Origin: Agarophyton chilense
Taxonomy: Eukaryota > Rhodophyta > Florideophyceae > Gracilariales > Gracilariaceae
Direction: 5' to 3'
Assembly: GCA_030374765.1 (NCBI GenBank)
Contig: JARGXX010000002.1
Coordinates: forward strand, 558,001 to 622,000
Length of the DNA: 64,000 bases
Made by a program: the position numbers and the translations under genes. Shown here one piece after another: positions 1 to 12,346 of this stretch. Numbering within the stretch: position 1 is the first letter of the stretch; each line of letters starts with the position of its first letter. A model generated the notes under the pieces. The model saw nothing but the letters and a program-made list of their open reading frames with translations, did no database searches and was not told the DNA's origin.

Positions 1-1676
1 CCCTTTCGGTGTGGGAGCCACTGTTCTCTTTCCAATGCGTAGTGCATCCCATACGTTTTGCACATAACGCGCCAGTGCGTTGTAACCCACCTTACGAATT
101 GTACAGAGGTAGTTCCTAACCTGAGACCTTATTAGTTTGTCAATTTTATCAGCATATATTGAATTTAACCTTGTGGTAGTAAAAACGCTTCCAGATTGGG
201 ACGCCGTCGCCCAGAGCAAGCGTGCATAGTCCAATTCCGTTTACCCTGCTCCTTGACGGTGTGTGAGCACCTTAGAGTAGGTCTCATGAATCACCTCATC
301 GGTTTCATAGGTTTCCAAGAGGAAATAAACCATCTGCGGGTATGTACTAAGACGTTCTGCCTGTCCATCATCCACCGCAATGGCATTGCCCTGTAAGGGG
401 CTTTGTAACATATCGCCGGCCGGATTTTTGAAGTAAATATGAAATAACCACATTTTGGCATCTTCTCCAAACCCATTCTGGCTACAAGCTATCTTGAACA
501 TCTGAAGGAAGTCTATGATAGCGATGGGGTTCTATCTCGAAAAACAGGTATCCCTCATCTGGAAACAAAGCTTCCGGTGATGCTTAGTTATCTTTTGAGA
601 AACCTGTTTCGTGTACTCAGAGTTCTTGTTCTCCAACCTATAGATGGGATATTCGACGACCTTTGTAAAAAGGTCTTTCAACGGAAAGATCACCAGTAGG
701 TTGAGATCGCTGTCGAAATCTGATTCCGACGAGTCATGCTGTTTGGTCTTACCCTTGGGGTTATTTTTACCATCTTTAAGATGGGAATCCTTCCTCCGTT
801 TTCGTGAACCTTTTCGGCTGTCATCCATGGAGAAACCTGAATCAGTTTCCGAGCTCGAAGAGTTAGGGTTCAACCGGGGCCCATTTCTCTTTCCCATTTT
901 GTTTTTCTTCTTTTTCTTAATTGATGGTCGTCACTGTGGCTGCTCTTCCGAGTTCAACGACCGATATTTACCAACAAAATATCCGCCAATGGTTCTCCCG
1001 CGCAGCGTTACTAACAGGTTTCTGGAGGTAATAATACCCTGGGCCCTCAAGCGCCAGAGGCACTGATCCTCTCCGAATTCGGTCGTGAGGCTTCTCAATA
1101 GTTTGCGAAGTTGGAAGGTTTGTTTAAAGATCACCTAAAACCCCATGAGGTTTCTGAGAAAGTGCTTGGCTCTCCACATTGACGGTGATTGCTTGCGCCC
1201 TATTTCGGGTTGGCAAACCCTGTGTCACTAGCTGGTCGATTTTTCCCCTTACCTCTTTCTCGAGATAGTTGACGATAAATACCGGAACACGGTCCATAAC
1301 TTACTGATAGGCCCGCTAAACCACCAAACGGGGATCAGAGGGTTCTTCCTTTGTTCTAACCACATTGGTATGTCGGGCTTATGTCGAGGGACCTTTTGTC
1401 TCTCGACCTGCTGTATCGATCTGAAAGGATCTCTGTTTCCACAGATGATCCTCCGGATTCTCCAGGATTGATTGTGCGAGTCTTCTCCCTAGAGAAAGAC
1501 CACCAACTGTTGCACTAAGCACTATAGTGACAGACCTCGGCGCGTTTTTCGATGATTTTTTCGTTAAGATAAAGTAGTGAGTGAGACGTTGCTGATTCAC
1601 TGACTCCTCCACCAAACGGTACGGATTCAACTCCAAATTTTTCCTTCCAATTCCAAATGTGGTGAAAACCAAAATC
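1..1676 (-). pseudogene. Degenerate gag of a Ty3/gypsy element (element F)
   Basis: Reading leftward from the primer-binding site, minus-strand frames resemble the gag of elements A and E, broken by many stops and frameshifts. A Ser/Asp/Lys-rich stretch (about 897-700) parallels the charged region of A's gag. A segment near 340-280 reads FLLETYETDEVI and matches HYLLETYATDEVI in A (about 7830-7870). The part nearest the window edge still follows the gag C-terminal half. No protease or reverse transcriptase is reached because the element runs off the left end. It is a dead copy; the similarity to A and E is seen directly, the exact gag limits are not. Confidence 0.7.
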
Positions 1677-1691
1677 TAAGTCGGGAGACCA
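1676..1691 (-). other. Primer-binding site of element F
   Basis: The minus strand reads TGGTCTCCCGACTTAG, starting three bases (TTT) inside the putative LTR end. The same motif occurs at the same spacing in elements A and E, which supports it as the tRNA primer site. The TGG start matches a tRNA CCA end; I could not identify the tRNA. Confidence 0.65.
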
Positions 1692-1694
1692 AAA

Positions 1695-2200
1695 TGTGGA
1701 ATAAACCAAAACGGTAGCGAGTCGGTGTAAAACCTGACAGTTCTAAAAAGCACGGGATGGGCTTGACCTAAAAGGAGGAAATTGAGGATACCTGTAAAGT
1801 TTGGCAGCACCACCCATTGAAGGGTGCAACAGGAACGGCGACCGTACTGAGGCCACGTTGGAAGAAATATATGCCCGCCGCACGCTGGTCCAGATACCCG
1901 TAAGGACACTAGACTAACGTTTATGGTCGACTGTAGAAACCAAAAGAGTTTACAATAGTTTAGTAGGTGCTTTTATTTACAATAGTGACAAGGGTGGGCA
2001 TGCTTGATGAAAATACATATCTCACCAGACACCCGACCTACGGTGGAGCTCCTCGCCACGTGGCCACGAAAAGGTGCACTTGAGGTGTGCCTCCCTGTTT
2101 ACTTACTCTTATCTGAATAATACTAAATTAGCGAAACGCTAAGCTAACTGCTGACTTATCCACCGTAGTACACTGCCCATGCCAGCAACCATCCAGGTCC
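1695..2200 (-). repeat. Putative 5' LTR of element F, outer end unresolved
   Basis: An LTR should start at 1695 (TG on the plus strand), just outside the primer-binding site. I see no second copy in the window and no clear similarity to the LTRs of A or E, so the far boundary near 2.1-2.2 kb is a guess. Confidence 0.35.
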
Positions 2201-3380
2201 ACCACGTGACATAATTCACTCATCGGTGTAGTTCACCATACTACAACAATATGAAAGAATACTCGAGTAGTTCTCATATACATTATTCCAGAAGACCACC
2301 ATGAATTCTCGAGGCACATGCCAACCCCGCAGAGGACGTTGATGTGGACGCGGCAGGTACGAGGCCAGTGGGAAATCCGTCCGTCAGTCCATTCAGGATT
2401 TATCTAAAAGACTAGATACACTCCAGGCATCGAAATCGAGAGACAACAATTAATCGACTGCACAACAAGCTAAAAACGCTGACCCGGATGCCCTTTCTAC
2501 CTCCATACTTCAGCAACTTACAGAAATGGATCCTGAAACCGCTAACAGCAACGCATGTAAAAGCCGTAAGTACTGCCTAGATTCTGCAGTGCACCCCTTA
2601 ATTTTCCAACATCCCAACATCCCACCTACTACACCACTACTCTCCCTCAAGGTATCACCACCCTCACTGCTTCAGCGCCTTTGAAGAAGACAATCGTAGG
2701 CCAGCTTCGCCTTAGAACGAAAAAGGGCCACCAATTTCTTATACTGACTCTCATCAATAAAGAAATCAATAGCAATTTGTTCTCGGCTCACACATTAACG
2801 AGCGTGATCGGATTGATTTTGTTTACGACAATTACTATCCTCCTTATCGCCAATTAGCGGCTTACAAAGCTGGTTAGCACTGCGGCCTTGCGACAAAACG
2901 GGTGCTACCTGATTACCATTGGCGACAACAATCTAAAACATCACGCCCGCGACACACACTCTCCGTCATTCCTCAAAAGTGTATCACCCACCCATCCAAA
3001 TGAACCTCCAATTGTATTACTGCGTCGCTCTGCTCACGTCAAAAAAAGACTCGAGCACCATCTGGAAAGCAACCATCCACACCAGGCAACCAAACTCAAT
3101 CGTTAGCCAACCTGACCAAACACAAATCCTAAATCCCCACCAACCAAGCTGCACAGAAATGACAGCTTAAACTCAATCACGCGCATTCTCGAAAACTGAA
3201 ACATATGGCGAAGCATTCGCTCATTCCGGAGGAAGTTTGGTTTTTCCGACACCGCCCAAGATATGGCCGAAATACTGCTGAAATATGATAGTCTAGTTCA
3301 ACAATATATTCTCATCATCACTAGTTATTTGTTCTCACGGATTACCGCCGTAAACATTAACTTTTCGTTCTCTTGTCGGC
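2200..3380. other. Decayed sequence, no confident gene
   Basis: Short open stretches in several frames, none recognisable. By position it should hold the gag and protease of the old copia element D, whose integrase begins just downstream, but I could not confirm either domain. AT-rich and without obvious repeats. Confidence 0.4.
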
Positions 3381-4772
3381 CATGTTTGGATGATATTGCA
3401 TGTTATTAGTGTTCCAATTACTCGTAAACAAAAACTGGACAAACTTCTATCTTGCAGAGGCTGCCTTCACGGCAAAATTCGACCTCGACCATACAAACAC
3501 AAGCAAAATGAGTACAAATTAATCAATGCGGCCTCCTTCGACATTTGGGGTCTCATCTCTACACAATCTACGCACGGTAACAAGTACTTCACCTTATTCA
3601 TCGAAGTCGCCTCTTTGTACCTCTTCCCCCAGTTCACACCGAATCGCCAGCGCATATAAATCATTTTCCAACACATACTTCTACACACATCAAACATCGC
3701 GCAAACAATTTACCTTTCTTTTTACGACATACAAGGCGGCGAGTACGTCTCCAAAGCCGTATTGGAATACTTCAATTTAAAAGGGAAACACAACCAGACA
3801 TCAATACAATACAGCCCGCAACAGAACTTAATCGCCGAACTAATCAACTGCACCTAGCTGGACGCGGGCCGGGATACTCTCACACATTCGCACCTCACAA
3901 ATGAGCACTGGGGAGACCCTTTTCGTGACGCAGCATTTAAATACAACCTTATCCTACGTTCCCCCACCAATATGATATCCAACGGGGCCATCTTCGGCAC
4001 CAAACCCCAACTCAATGACCTCTCTTCCTTCGGACAGCTCGGCTATTGCTACATCCCATACAACAAAATTAAACAGTCCAAACTCAATCCTCGGAGACTG
4101 CACTGCCAATAAATGTACATCAATGATATCAACCACGTTAAGGTCATGATTCTGGGGACTGGGAAATACCTTCGAACCCTACCGGTCAGCTACCACGACT
4201 ACGAACCATAAAAAGATCCAGCACGTACATATAGTGCGACATTTAAAACCACAACTTACCATCAAACCACAGATACCATCACCCACATCACTCCTCCACC
4301 ACTTTCCAGCCAACAGACAAGCAACTATTCCGACGCACCCGAATAGTAAGCATCACACAGCGCCGATCTCAACAAACTCCACAACATCGGCTCAATCCAT
4401 TGGCTCCACAAAGCCAAACACCCTAAACGGCTAATACCCCTCACCATGACATATATATACCATATTCACTTCCTCTTAGAGATGCGGCCACAAAGCCCGA
4501 TGATCCGTACAAGTGGAACTTACCAAGTCACATGTCGAATTCGAACATGACAAAACCGCGGCTCATCTTGCGCAACGTAGCACCATTCGTCTAATCTTCG
4601 CACTGGCTGCGAAACTACAACTGTAAATTGCTCACCTTGACATCACAAGCGCTTTGGCTCCCAAAAATTACTCTCAAAAGCACTCTATATTTCCTAAACA
4701 CCCTCCTAGGTTTGACGGCTTGATTCTACAACCGACACCCGAAGGCCAACGACTCAAGATGTTATACGGCAC
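3381..4772 (+). pseudogene. Ty1/copia element D: integrase and start of reverse transcriptase, degenerate
   Basis: Plus-strand frames carry copia pol in order. A zinc-finger remnant (CRGCLHGK) lies near 3455-3480. An integrase core follows, with an altered second catalytic block (YDIQGGEYV, near 3725-3750, where copia has SDNGGEY) and a third block (YSPQQNLIAELIN, near 3812-3850) that keeps the Glu. Reverse transcriptase starts near 4590-4770, with RLIFALAAKL and AHLDITSALA matching the copia motif around the first catalytic Asp. Several stops and frameshifts break it. It ends at LYG, the conserved KALYG motif, where a solo LTR is inserted; the same pol resumes after that LTR and again after element A. 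This is the oldest layer of the nest. Confidence 0.75.
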
Positions 4773-5194
4773 TGTAACGCAATGACTTTGGGTCAGTATA
4801 CTGGTCTCAACCTGGGGTAGCGTGGTAGAGCGGGCCTTAAGGTTCGTATTCGTGAATGCGTCACTCCCAGCGTACTTGGTGCAATCGGCTGGCGTTTATT
4901 GCGTAGCCCTACAGGTCGGAGCTACGGAAAACATGGCTTGAAGACCAAATGGTGGATCTAATGTACCAAAAGGGGAAATTTAGTTTCCTAACGGTGGCTA
5001 CCTTATTCTAAGGGTAAAGCGTCACTCGAGTCAAGTAAATAACAATGGCGAGGGGCTCAGATCTCCCTGGCACTGTAATGATAATCTATTACACTAATTA
5101 AAATAAAATAATTATCTAAATGAGCCCAGCCGAGGTCGCCCAGTCCACGTGGCGTTTGTAAGATACCTCAGGCCCCGGCGGCTTACAGGGCTCA
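4773..5194 (-). repeat. Solo LTR of the element A family, inverted
   Basis: About 422 bp, from TGTAACGC to GGGCTCA, matching the reverse complement of the LTRs at 5929-6351 and 29206-29628. It interrupts the reverse transcriptase of copia D. I see no matching internal sequence beside it, so it is probably a recombined solo LTR. Flanking 5-mers (GGCAC and ACCGT) do not match, consistent with age. It carries a diverged form of the tRNA-like module near 4812-4850. Confidence 0.75.
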
Positions 5195-5923
5195 ACCGTT
5201 ATCGTTGCTGCTTCACAGGCACACCTCTCTCTGGATACTTCTTCCTTCGCCCGCTCTGTTAATTCCTCCGCGGAATTCAATTCATACAATCGAAGGACGA
5301 TCCATCATTATTCATACGTCAAATATCATCCTCATTACATAGTGTCATTGTACTCACCATCGATGAATTTCTTATAGCCGCCTCAGAACTGCCCCTCATT
5401 TCAGAGCTACAAACCGCAGTTTTAACAAAATATACGGTCAAGAACCTTGAAAATCCAAATAAATATCTTGGATGTGATGTCAGATACGGTACAGACAACG
5501 GTATACAAATCAACGAAGAACACATCATTGAAGCTCTGTTAGAAAATACTAATAAAACCGATGCGAACGGAAAACAAATACCCTTTGCTTCCCGTCTAAG
5601 GCTACAGCCGCTAAAACACGAAAACCAACTAACAGCCATTTCCGCACAAAAATATACCCAAATCATGGACGAACTTCGTTAGATTGCAGATTGAACTGAA
5701 CCAGACATTGAATTCGTCCTCTGTCGACTGCCACTCGCACTTTACAATCCCACCAAACGATACTGAAGACACTTCAAAGCGCTACTTCTTCACCTCATCG
5801 ACATGGAGTTTTACCGCCTAGTATACTATAACCATCGGACAACCACCCTCACCATTCACAAATACAGAGATGCCGATTTTTGCGGCTGACAAAACCATCC
5901 TCCGTTGTGAAGAAGCGATGATA
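5195..5923 (+). pseudogene. Copia element D: reverse transcriptase to RNase H, degenerate
   Basis: A plus-strand frame at about 5340-5680 has the copia RT C-terminal pattern LENPNKYLGCDVRYG, then an IIEALLENT stretch and a segment ending near MDELR. Further copia-like pieces (PDIEFVLCRLP, YRDADFCG) follow across stops up to 5923. The YVDD motif is not clearly preserved in front. The frame stops at the insertion point of element A and resumes at 29629. Confidence 0.7.
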
Positions 5924-5928
5924 GCGGT

Positions 5929-6351
5929 CTAGCCCTGTGCGCCGCCGGGCCCTGAAGGATCTTGCAGACGAAACGTGCACGGGTCTACCTCGGGTGGACT
6001 CATGTAGATTATTAAGTTATTTTAATTAGTGTCATAGATTAGCATTAAAGTGCCAGGGAGATCTCAGCGACCCGCCAGTACTATTTACTTGGCTCAAGTG
6101 ACGCTTCTCCCTTAGAGTACGGTAGGCACCGTTAAAATACTAAATAACCCTCTTTGGTATATTAGTTCCACCAATTGGTCTTCAAGCCATCGTTTCCGTA
6201 GCTCCAACCTGTAGGACTACGCAGTAAACGCCAGCCTATTGCACCAAGTACTCTGGGAGTGCCGCCGTAAAGGATTCGAACCTTAGGACCCGCTCTACCA
6301 CGCTACCACCGGTCAAGACCCGTACGCTGACCCAACAGTCGATGCGTTACA
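5929..6351 (+). repeat. 5' LTR of element A
   Basis: 423 bp, the same length as the 3' LTR, with about 23 mismatches by eye. The first two bases are CT where the 3' copy has TG; the end is GCGTTACA. A tRNA-like module lies antisense within about 6257-6310: GGATTCGAACC is a reversed B box and CTCTACCACGCTACC a reversed, shortened A-box region. The element's own promoter should be here, but I could not place it. Confidence 0.85.
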
Positions 6352-6354
6352 TTT

Positions 6355-6370
6355 TGGTCTCCCGACTAAG
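6355..6370 (+). other. Primer-binding site of element A
   Basis: TGGTCTCCCGACTAAG starts three bases after the LTR and begins with TGG, complementary to a tRNA CCA tail. Elements E and F have nearly the same site at the same spacing. The tRNA 3' end would read roughly CTTAGTCGGGAGACCA; its identity is unknown to me. Confidence 0.75.
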
Positions 6371-6475
6371 AAACATTTTGAGTAATTGAACGGACCACTG
6401 GAACGAAGAATTATCCGGGTTTACACCTTTGGTATAATTCCCCAACGGACCAGAAGTACAAAAGCAACCGCCATT

Positions 6476-8664
6476 ATGGAGGCAGGAAACACACCCAACC
6501 GACCAGACCATAGGTCTCCTACTGCAGGACAAGGTACGAAGACAACGGCGCCGATGTCGCCTGATGCTCAGGTTGATAGTGCTAGCGACACAGGAGCACG
6601 AGGAGCCAGCCGCAAGAAGTACTGACCCCCCTGGATAACCCTGAAAAGATTCGCCAAGAACCCACGGTGGCAGCGCGTTTACGAGAACGCCTGACCAGGG
6701 CCACCCCTAGGCCAAGGACACCTAAAGGAGAAACCCATCAGACCGAAGGAATTAGAGAAAACATGCCCGCAGGGCTTGCCGACCTTCTCTGGCCCCGTCT
6801 CCGTAAGCTCCGCTCAGTCCATGTGGAATCCATTATGGACGTGCGACTGGCTACGCCGATCGCTGACCATACGAATTACCTCATCACGCGAATCGTCCCT
6901 AAGGTAATGGAGTCTGAACTATTCATAGACTCCCTCCTACAGGTCGTTCAAAGAGCTGTCACCCGCCAGGCAGGAAATTTGGTCCCTAGGACCACTCCAC
7001 AAGTCAACCCCCCGGCTTCCATAAGGCAATCCCCCGCCGAACTCCCAAGAGTAGCGGGACTATCCGCCCCTCGCCGAGAATACCATCAGGAAAACCCCAT
7101 GGTGGGACAATCTAGGAGCAGAAGAGAAGCTCCGCGTCTAAAAGAGAGACAGGTTGCCCATCAGGAGAATCCCAGGGAGGGACAAGCGAGGAGCAGAGAA
7201 GAAGCTCCGCGTCTAGAGGAGAGACCGCTTGCCCCCCCCGACGGATTATATGAGGTACAGCGACCTCAGGGCTCCATCGGATCTGATAGAGAGATCGATC
7301 CTTTAGGTCCGTACTCCGCTGGAAAGAAAAGAAGCAACCGTAGGAGAAAGAAGAAAAGAAGTAGCAAAAGAAGAGACCATTCGGAAACGAGTGATTCCGA
7401 ATCGGCCTCGACCGAAACGACCGACTCGGAAGTGGATGAGGCTGCCGTTCGAGACCTCAGACCACTGACAACCACAAACGAACTTTTCCCTTAGGTTCTG
7501 GACTACCTGAATTACCGGTTGACCGACAGGTCCGCGAAATATTCTGGTTCGTGGGCTCGGAGAATCGCCAAATGGGCCAAACAAATGCCACTAACCATTA
7601 CGGACAAGTTCTCGGGTTCCGATCCCATAGCTGTCCTTAGGCTTCTCAGTTTGTTCCGTACGGCCTGCGATCTGAACGTTGTCCAGGAGGGCGCCACTCT
7701 GTACCTTTTCCAATTCTTCCTAACAGGACAGGCCCGTGACAGAGTGGTTTCGAGAATACCTGGCACAACTGACCTCTTGGATGCTAAAGACCGTGAGCTC
7801 CTCAGGTCATACCTTCAGGTTGTTCACTACCTCTTGGAAACGTACGCCACGGATGAAGTTATAATGGATGCCATCCAGGAAGTAATATTTGTTAGGCAGA
7901 GCTCTAACATGACCGAATCGGCTTTCGCAGACGACCTATAGAAGAAGGCTTACCGATGTGGAAACGTGTTCTCCGAAGGACGGCTTAAACGTCACTTCAT
8001 CACGGGATTGCTCCCTGCCATTCGGACACATGTGCGCAATTACCACACGGAAAACCCGCAGTACTCCTTCCAAAGGCTCGTTACCTACGCCGAGGGTTAT
8101 GGCAAAACCTACACGACCTCCATTCGCAACGCTGACATAACCAGAGGACACGCAACTCCATTGCGTAAACCCAACCAAGCCCATTTCGTTAGCTCCACGG
8201 AGTCGCACATGGATGCTTCACTCTATTAGGCTGATTCGGGAGACGCCCTCGCGGTCAACTTCAGTGCTCCTCCGTCCGGACCCCCATCGTATACCTCCCA
8301 GGGAACTGGAGCGACCACTGGACCACCCACACCCAAGTATTCTCCCTTTCCGCCCCGCAATGACGTTTTTGTTCGCTCCCCAAGGGCCTGCTTCCTCTGC
8401 CTGTCAGTGACCCAACCTCGTAGTTGTACGAGTTATCTGCCCGAGGACGCACGTAAAACCCTCCTAGCCCTAAGGGAAGAGAATTACCGTGTGCAGAGAT
8501 CCGAAGGAATGTATAACAGGGCACAGCAACGAACCACAATGAGCCCTGGAAGCTCACTCTATGCCACGCCTCCGGATATTCCGATCAAAGCCCCACAGGT
8601 CCACGCAATGGTAGATCCTACGGACGACCACGTGGAAGAACCCTATTCTCAGGAAGAAACGTAA
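6476..8664 (+). pseudogene. gag of gypsy element A, degenerate
   Basis: A first ATG at 6476 opens 50 codons, then the frame shifts near 6600. From there one frame runs to 8664 with in-frame TAG at 7492, 7939 and 8227 and TAA at 8662. Order: an N-terminal region with arginine-rich, proline-rich linkers, including two imperfect copies of a block (about 7080-7130 and 7155-7215); a Lys/Arg-rich then Ser/Glu/Thr-rich stretch (about 7320-7440); the capsid-like part with HYLLETYATDEVI; and a damaged zinc knuckle (CFLC) near 8390, where the expected His is not in place. Similar to E gag. At least two stops would revert to Gln by one C/T change. Confidence 0.75.
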
Positions 8665-8813
8665 ATCCCATCGGAAAACTCCTAGACAGACGACTCGAGG
8701 CAAATCCTCATTCCTTAAGACCCTGCCTCAACCTATTGGACGCTCATGAGCCAAAAAGCTCCTCACCTCCCAATTCGAACCACCCACAATAGACCACTCA
8801 GGATTAACCACAA

Positions 8814-9611
8814 TTGGAACACAGTAACGACCCCGTCTGTATCCTCAGGAAAGAGAACTATAAAGTTCGAGTAACTGTAGGACTACGTTCCAACAACTCT
8901 CGAGTGACTAGAGCTGTATTGGACACAGGCGCTGGTCCCAACTTGGTCCATCCTAAGCTGCTCCCACTGGGTTGGCAAGATTTCGTTCAGGCAAGGAAGA
9001 CCCCAAGGATTACCGATGCGTCTCGTAGACCAATGGACATTAAAGGAATAGTGCCACTTTACCTCAAGGTAGGACAATTCGAAGTCCGCACGTGGTTTTT
9101 CGAATGTCCTAACTTGGTCGCTGAGGCAATCCAAGGGACCTCCTTTATCGATCGATACATTAGGGCCATTTATCCAGGCCTTCAGAAAGTCGCGTTCTAC
9201 CGCGCACCTTCCATCTCCACAACTGGTTCCGCCCCAGGGCCAGAAGCTAACCGCAAACGGGCGGTTGTCTCCGAAAACACGAAGTCCAAGAAGGTTCGCC
9301 TGTCAAAGCCCATAACGATAACCCCAATGACCCAAATAGCTGTATCGGTCCATTCCCAGTCCTCAGGTCTCGTAACGATTCAGAACCACCCGAAAACGGT
9401 TCTGAAGCAGCTTACCCTGATGGCCAATGGAGTAATGGAAATCCACCCCAACAGGTCCTTTTTGTACACCATCAACACCTTCCGAGATAAACCAGTGCGG
9501 TTACCTAAAGTTGCAGTGATTGGAATCACTCTACCCGCGCCCGTGGCCATTATGGAGGCCCAAATGGATAACCTTGCGACGCCACCTCCCGACGAGGACG
9601 TCGACTCTTGA
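8814..9611 (+). pseudogene. Retropepsin region of gypsy A
   Basis: The frame contains VLDTGAGPNLVHP, the DTGA active site of a retroviral-type aspartic protease, about 35 residues in. It continues through a typical retropepsin fold length and a linker to a TGA at 9609. There is no ATG at the open-frame start; it lies -1 relative to gag, so it would have been made by frameshifting or as part of a polyprotein. The gag stop at 8662 and a short unclear stretch (8665-8813) separate the two. Confidence 0.75.
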
Positions 9612-11672
9612 AAGGGGACTGTCGTCATCGGCGCAGAATTTGAATCCTAAAGGCCCCAGGTACTTGATCTCCTCAGAGAATACCAGGCCATGTGGTCAGG
9701 TAGATTGGGCACGATCAGAGCCACTATACAACGCATTGACCTTCAGGATGAGGCTAGACCACAGTTTCAGCACCCATACCGTACCGGCCTTAAAGGTAGG
9801 GAAATCGTCGCCGAGCAGATGGACAAGATGCGCAAAGCTCAAGTCATAGAGCTGGTGCCTCCAAACAAATCCGAATAAGCAAGTTTTCTTGTCCTCGTGG
9901 CGAAGAAAGATGGCTCCGGAAGGCTCTGTGTCGACTACAGGAAGCTCAACGCAGTAACCAAGAGGCACTCATAGCCGATACCCCGCATGGACGGCTGTCT
10001 GGTTTCCTTAGGCGAAGCTGTCGTATTTACCACACTGGACGCTAACTCCGGATACTGGCAAATTCCTTTGACCGAAGACGCGAGAGTGCTGACAACCTTT
10101 ACCACCCATGAAGGTCTGTTCAGATTTACTCGCATGCCCTTTGGTTTGAAGAATGCACCAGCCACTTTTTAACGGGTAATAGACATTATACTGTCTAGAG
10201 TCAAATGGAAGTTCGCCCTGTTCTATTTGTATGACGATATAATCTTCTCACGGACCGTAAAGGAACTCTTTCGCCACGTGGAGAAGGTGCTCACAATCCT
10301 ACAGGACGCAGGAGTAACACTGAACCCCCTCAAATGCGCTTTCTTCTAGGCCTCAGTGGACTATCTCGGTCACGTCGTCCTCTAAGAAAAGCTAAAGGTG
10401 GCCACACGGACCACGAATGCGATTCGCCAGGCTAAGCCTGCTAGGACCCACACGGAACTACGATCCTTCGTGGGCTTGTGCAACGTTTACCGACGGTTCG
10501 TCCGAGGTTTTGCCAAGATCTCGGCCCCTCTCAACGCGATGCTGGAGAAAGGAACAAATTCGGAGTTCGAAGCCTTTACCGACGACCCGTACGAGGCATT
10601 TCAGACCCTAAAGGACAAATTGCTGAACCCATCTATATTGGCTTTACCAAAACCCGATAGGCCCTTTGTCCTGGATATAGACGCCTCTGATGTCAAAATG
10701 GGATGTGCACTGCTACAGAAACAGGAGTCACCGAAGGACTATCGACCTATTGGCTTCTGGAGCAGAACGCGCACCAGCGCAGAGCGAAGCTACAGTACGA
10801 CCGAAAAGGAATGTCTAGACATCGTATGGTACGTATTGACACTCCGTCCGTATCTCGAGGGAGCCAGGTTTACCATTAGGACAGACCAAGGTTCACTCCG
10901 CTGGTTACTCAATATGACCGATGCATCGAGTCGCCTCGCTATGTGGCGCCTCAGGCTGTCAGAATATGACTACGAGATAGCCTATAGGCCAAGCATCAAG
11001 CACCAGGCTGCAGATGCCCTGTCGCGAATCATTACCGACGGAACTAATAACACTCCATTGGACGACCTAATTACCACCCCTTTTAGAGACGATGGACCAC
11101 AGGACTATACGGAAACAGATGACATTATGGGTAAGGTGCAATCGGAGGATCCTGAGGTAAAGAAGAACGAAGTATACCTATTGGACTGGGAGACAGTGCC
11201 GCCCAACTCGGCACCACCTCAGGTTAATGCGATATCCGCGGAGGAAAAAGAACTCCTCCCTATAACTATTGAGGAACTCCTACAGGCCCAGGTCAAAGAA
11301 GAGTACTGCAAGGTAACAGCCTAATTGTTAGGAACACCAGGATGCCTGTTCGACTATGACCGATTTGAACTACTATGTCGCCGCTCAACGCTGGATGGCG
11401 CACTCCAACGGGTAATACCAACTTCGCTAAGGGCGCGATTCCTATACTTCTCCCATTTCCCCCGCTTGACTGGTCACCCTGGAGGCCGACGAATGTACCA
11501 GACCCTAAGGAAGTTCTTCTACTTGCCACTAATGGCGCAGGACCTATGACAAACTGCACGGAACTGTGCATCGTGCGCACAGATCCGAGGGTCTTGCGCC
11601 AACCATCAGGCCAAACTGAACCTCTTCCCCGCCGCAGGTCCAACGGAATTTGTCGCAATCGATATACTTGGG
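9612..11672 (+). pseudogene. Reverse transcriptase, RNase H and integrase N-terminus of gypsy A
   Basis: One frame, the same as the protease, with stops at 9876, 9972, 10170, 10347, 10383, 11322 and 11547. RT motifs: VAKKDGSGRLCVDYRKLNA (near 9900), LDANSGYWQI (near 10040) and MPFGLKNAPATF (near 10135). The catalytic block reads YLYDDIIFSRT (near 10227) where the family has YLDD, so the first Asp is displaced or lost. RNase H follows with LDIDASDVKMGCAL and FTIRTDQGSLRWLL. The integrase zinc-binding region (H, H, then CASC) is near 11450-11575. The frame stops exactly at the TTGGG where copia C is inserted and resumes at 18230. Confidence 0.85.
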
Positions 11673-12346
11673 TCACAACGTGAGCGCAGGTTAGGTAAAG
11701 GAAAAGGAAGAAGAGGGGGAAAAGACGAGAAGAAGAGAAAAATAAAAGAAGAGAAACAAAGGAAGGTAGTCAGCCTTGACAATTTACTTCGATCGTTGGC
11801 GACCGTCATTGAAAACTATATCTACCTCGCACGCAGTTCCGCCGCCGGTGCTGACCGTCGGCGGGTCACCCACGTCTCACACCTTGCCACTGTGCGACGA
11901 GGAGTTGCGCGCCAAAACAATTTCAAACATGAAGCATATCAAATAAAAACTCAAAAAAATCATCCAAAGTTGTGCGCCAGTGCCAACCACCCCGCGCAGC
12001 CCAGATTCGGCTGTTACGGCCAAACCCCGTATCCAGCCCACATTCGCACATTCTCTCCAACTGCATAGCCCGTGCTCATTCAGCGCTCTCGTCCAATCAA
12101 ATCGCTCCACTTGGGCCGAAGCCCCAACACGCCCCATTAGAACCAGACCACTTGTCCATACCACGTTGCATGAGGGCATTTGCAGTAGCCAATCAGATGG
12201 CCGTTTCACGTTGAGATTGAGATGAGGCGCATATGCGTTTTTCCGCGGAGGGTGCCCAAAAGTGCCCATGCTTAAATCCACTTTTTGTTTTCCACTATTT
12301 CCAACACTCCAAAGGGCTTGGGGGCACAGTCGACCAAACCTCAACA
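11673..12346 (-). repeat. 3' LTR of copia C
   Basis: 674 bp, identical by eye to 17556-18229. In element sense it begins TGTTGA, and these six bases supply the last codon and the stop of gag-pol. Confidence 0.95.

Noticed and set aside
6257-6310. Possible tRNA gene (A and B boxes)
   Set aside because: There is no acceptor stem or anticodon arm, and the boxes are only about 8 bases apart. It is part of a repeated LTR, so I report it as a tRNA-like module only.
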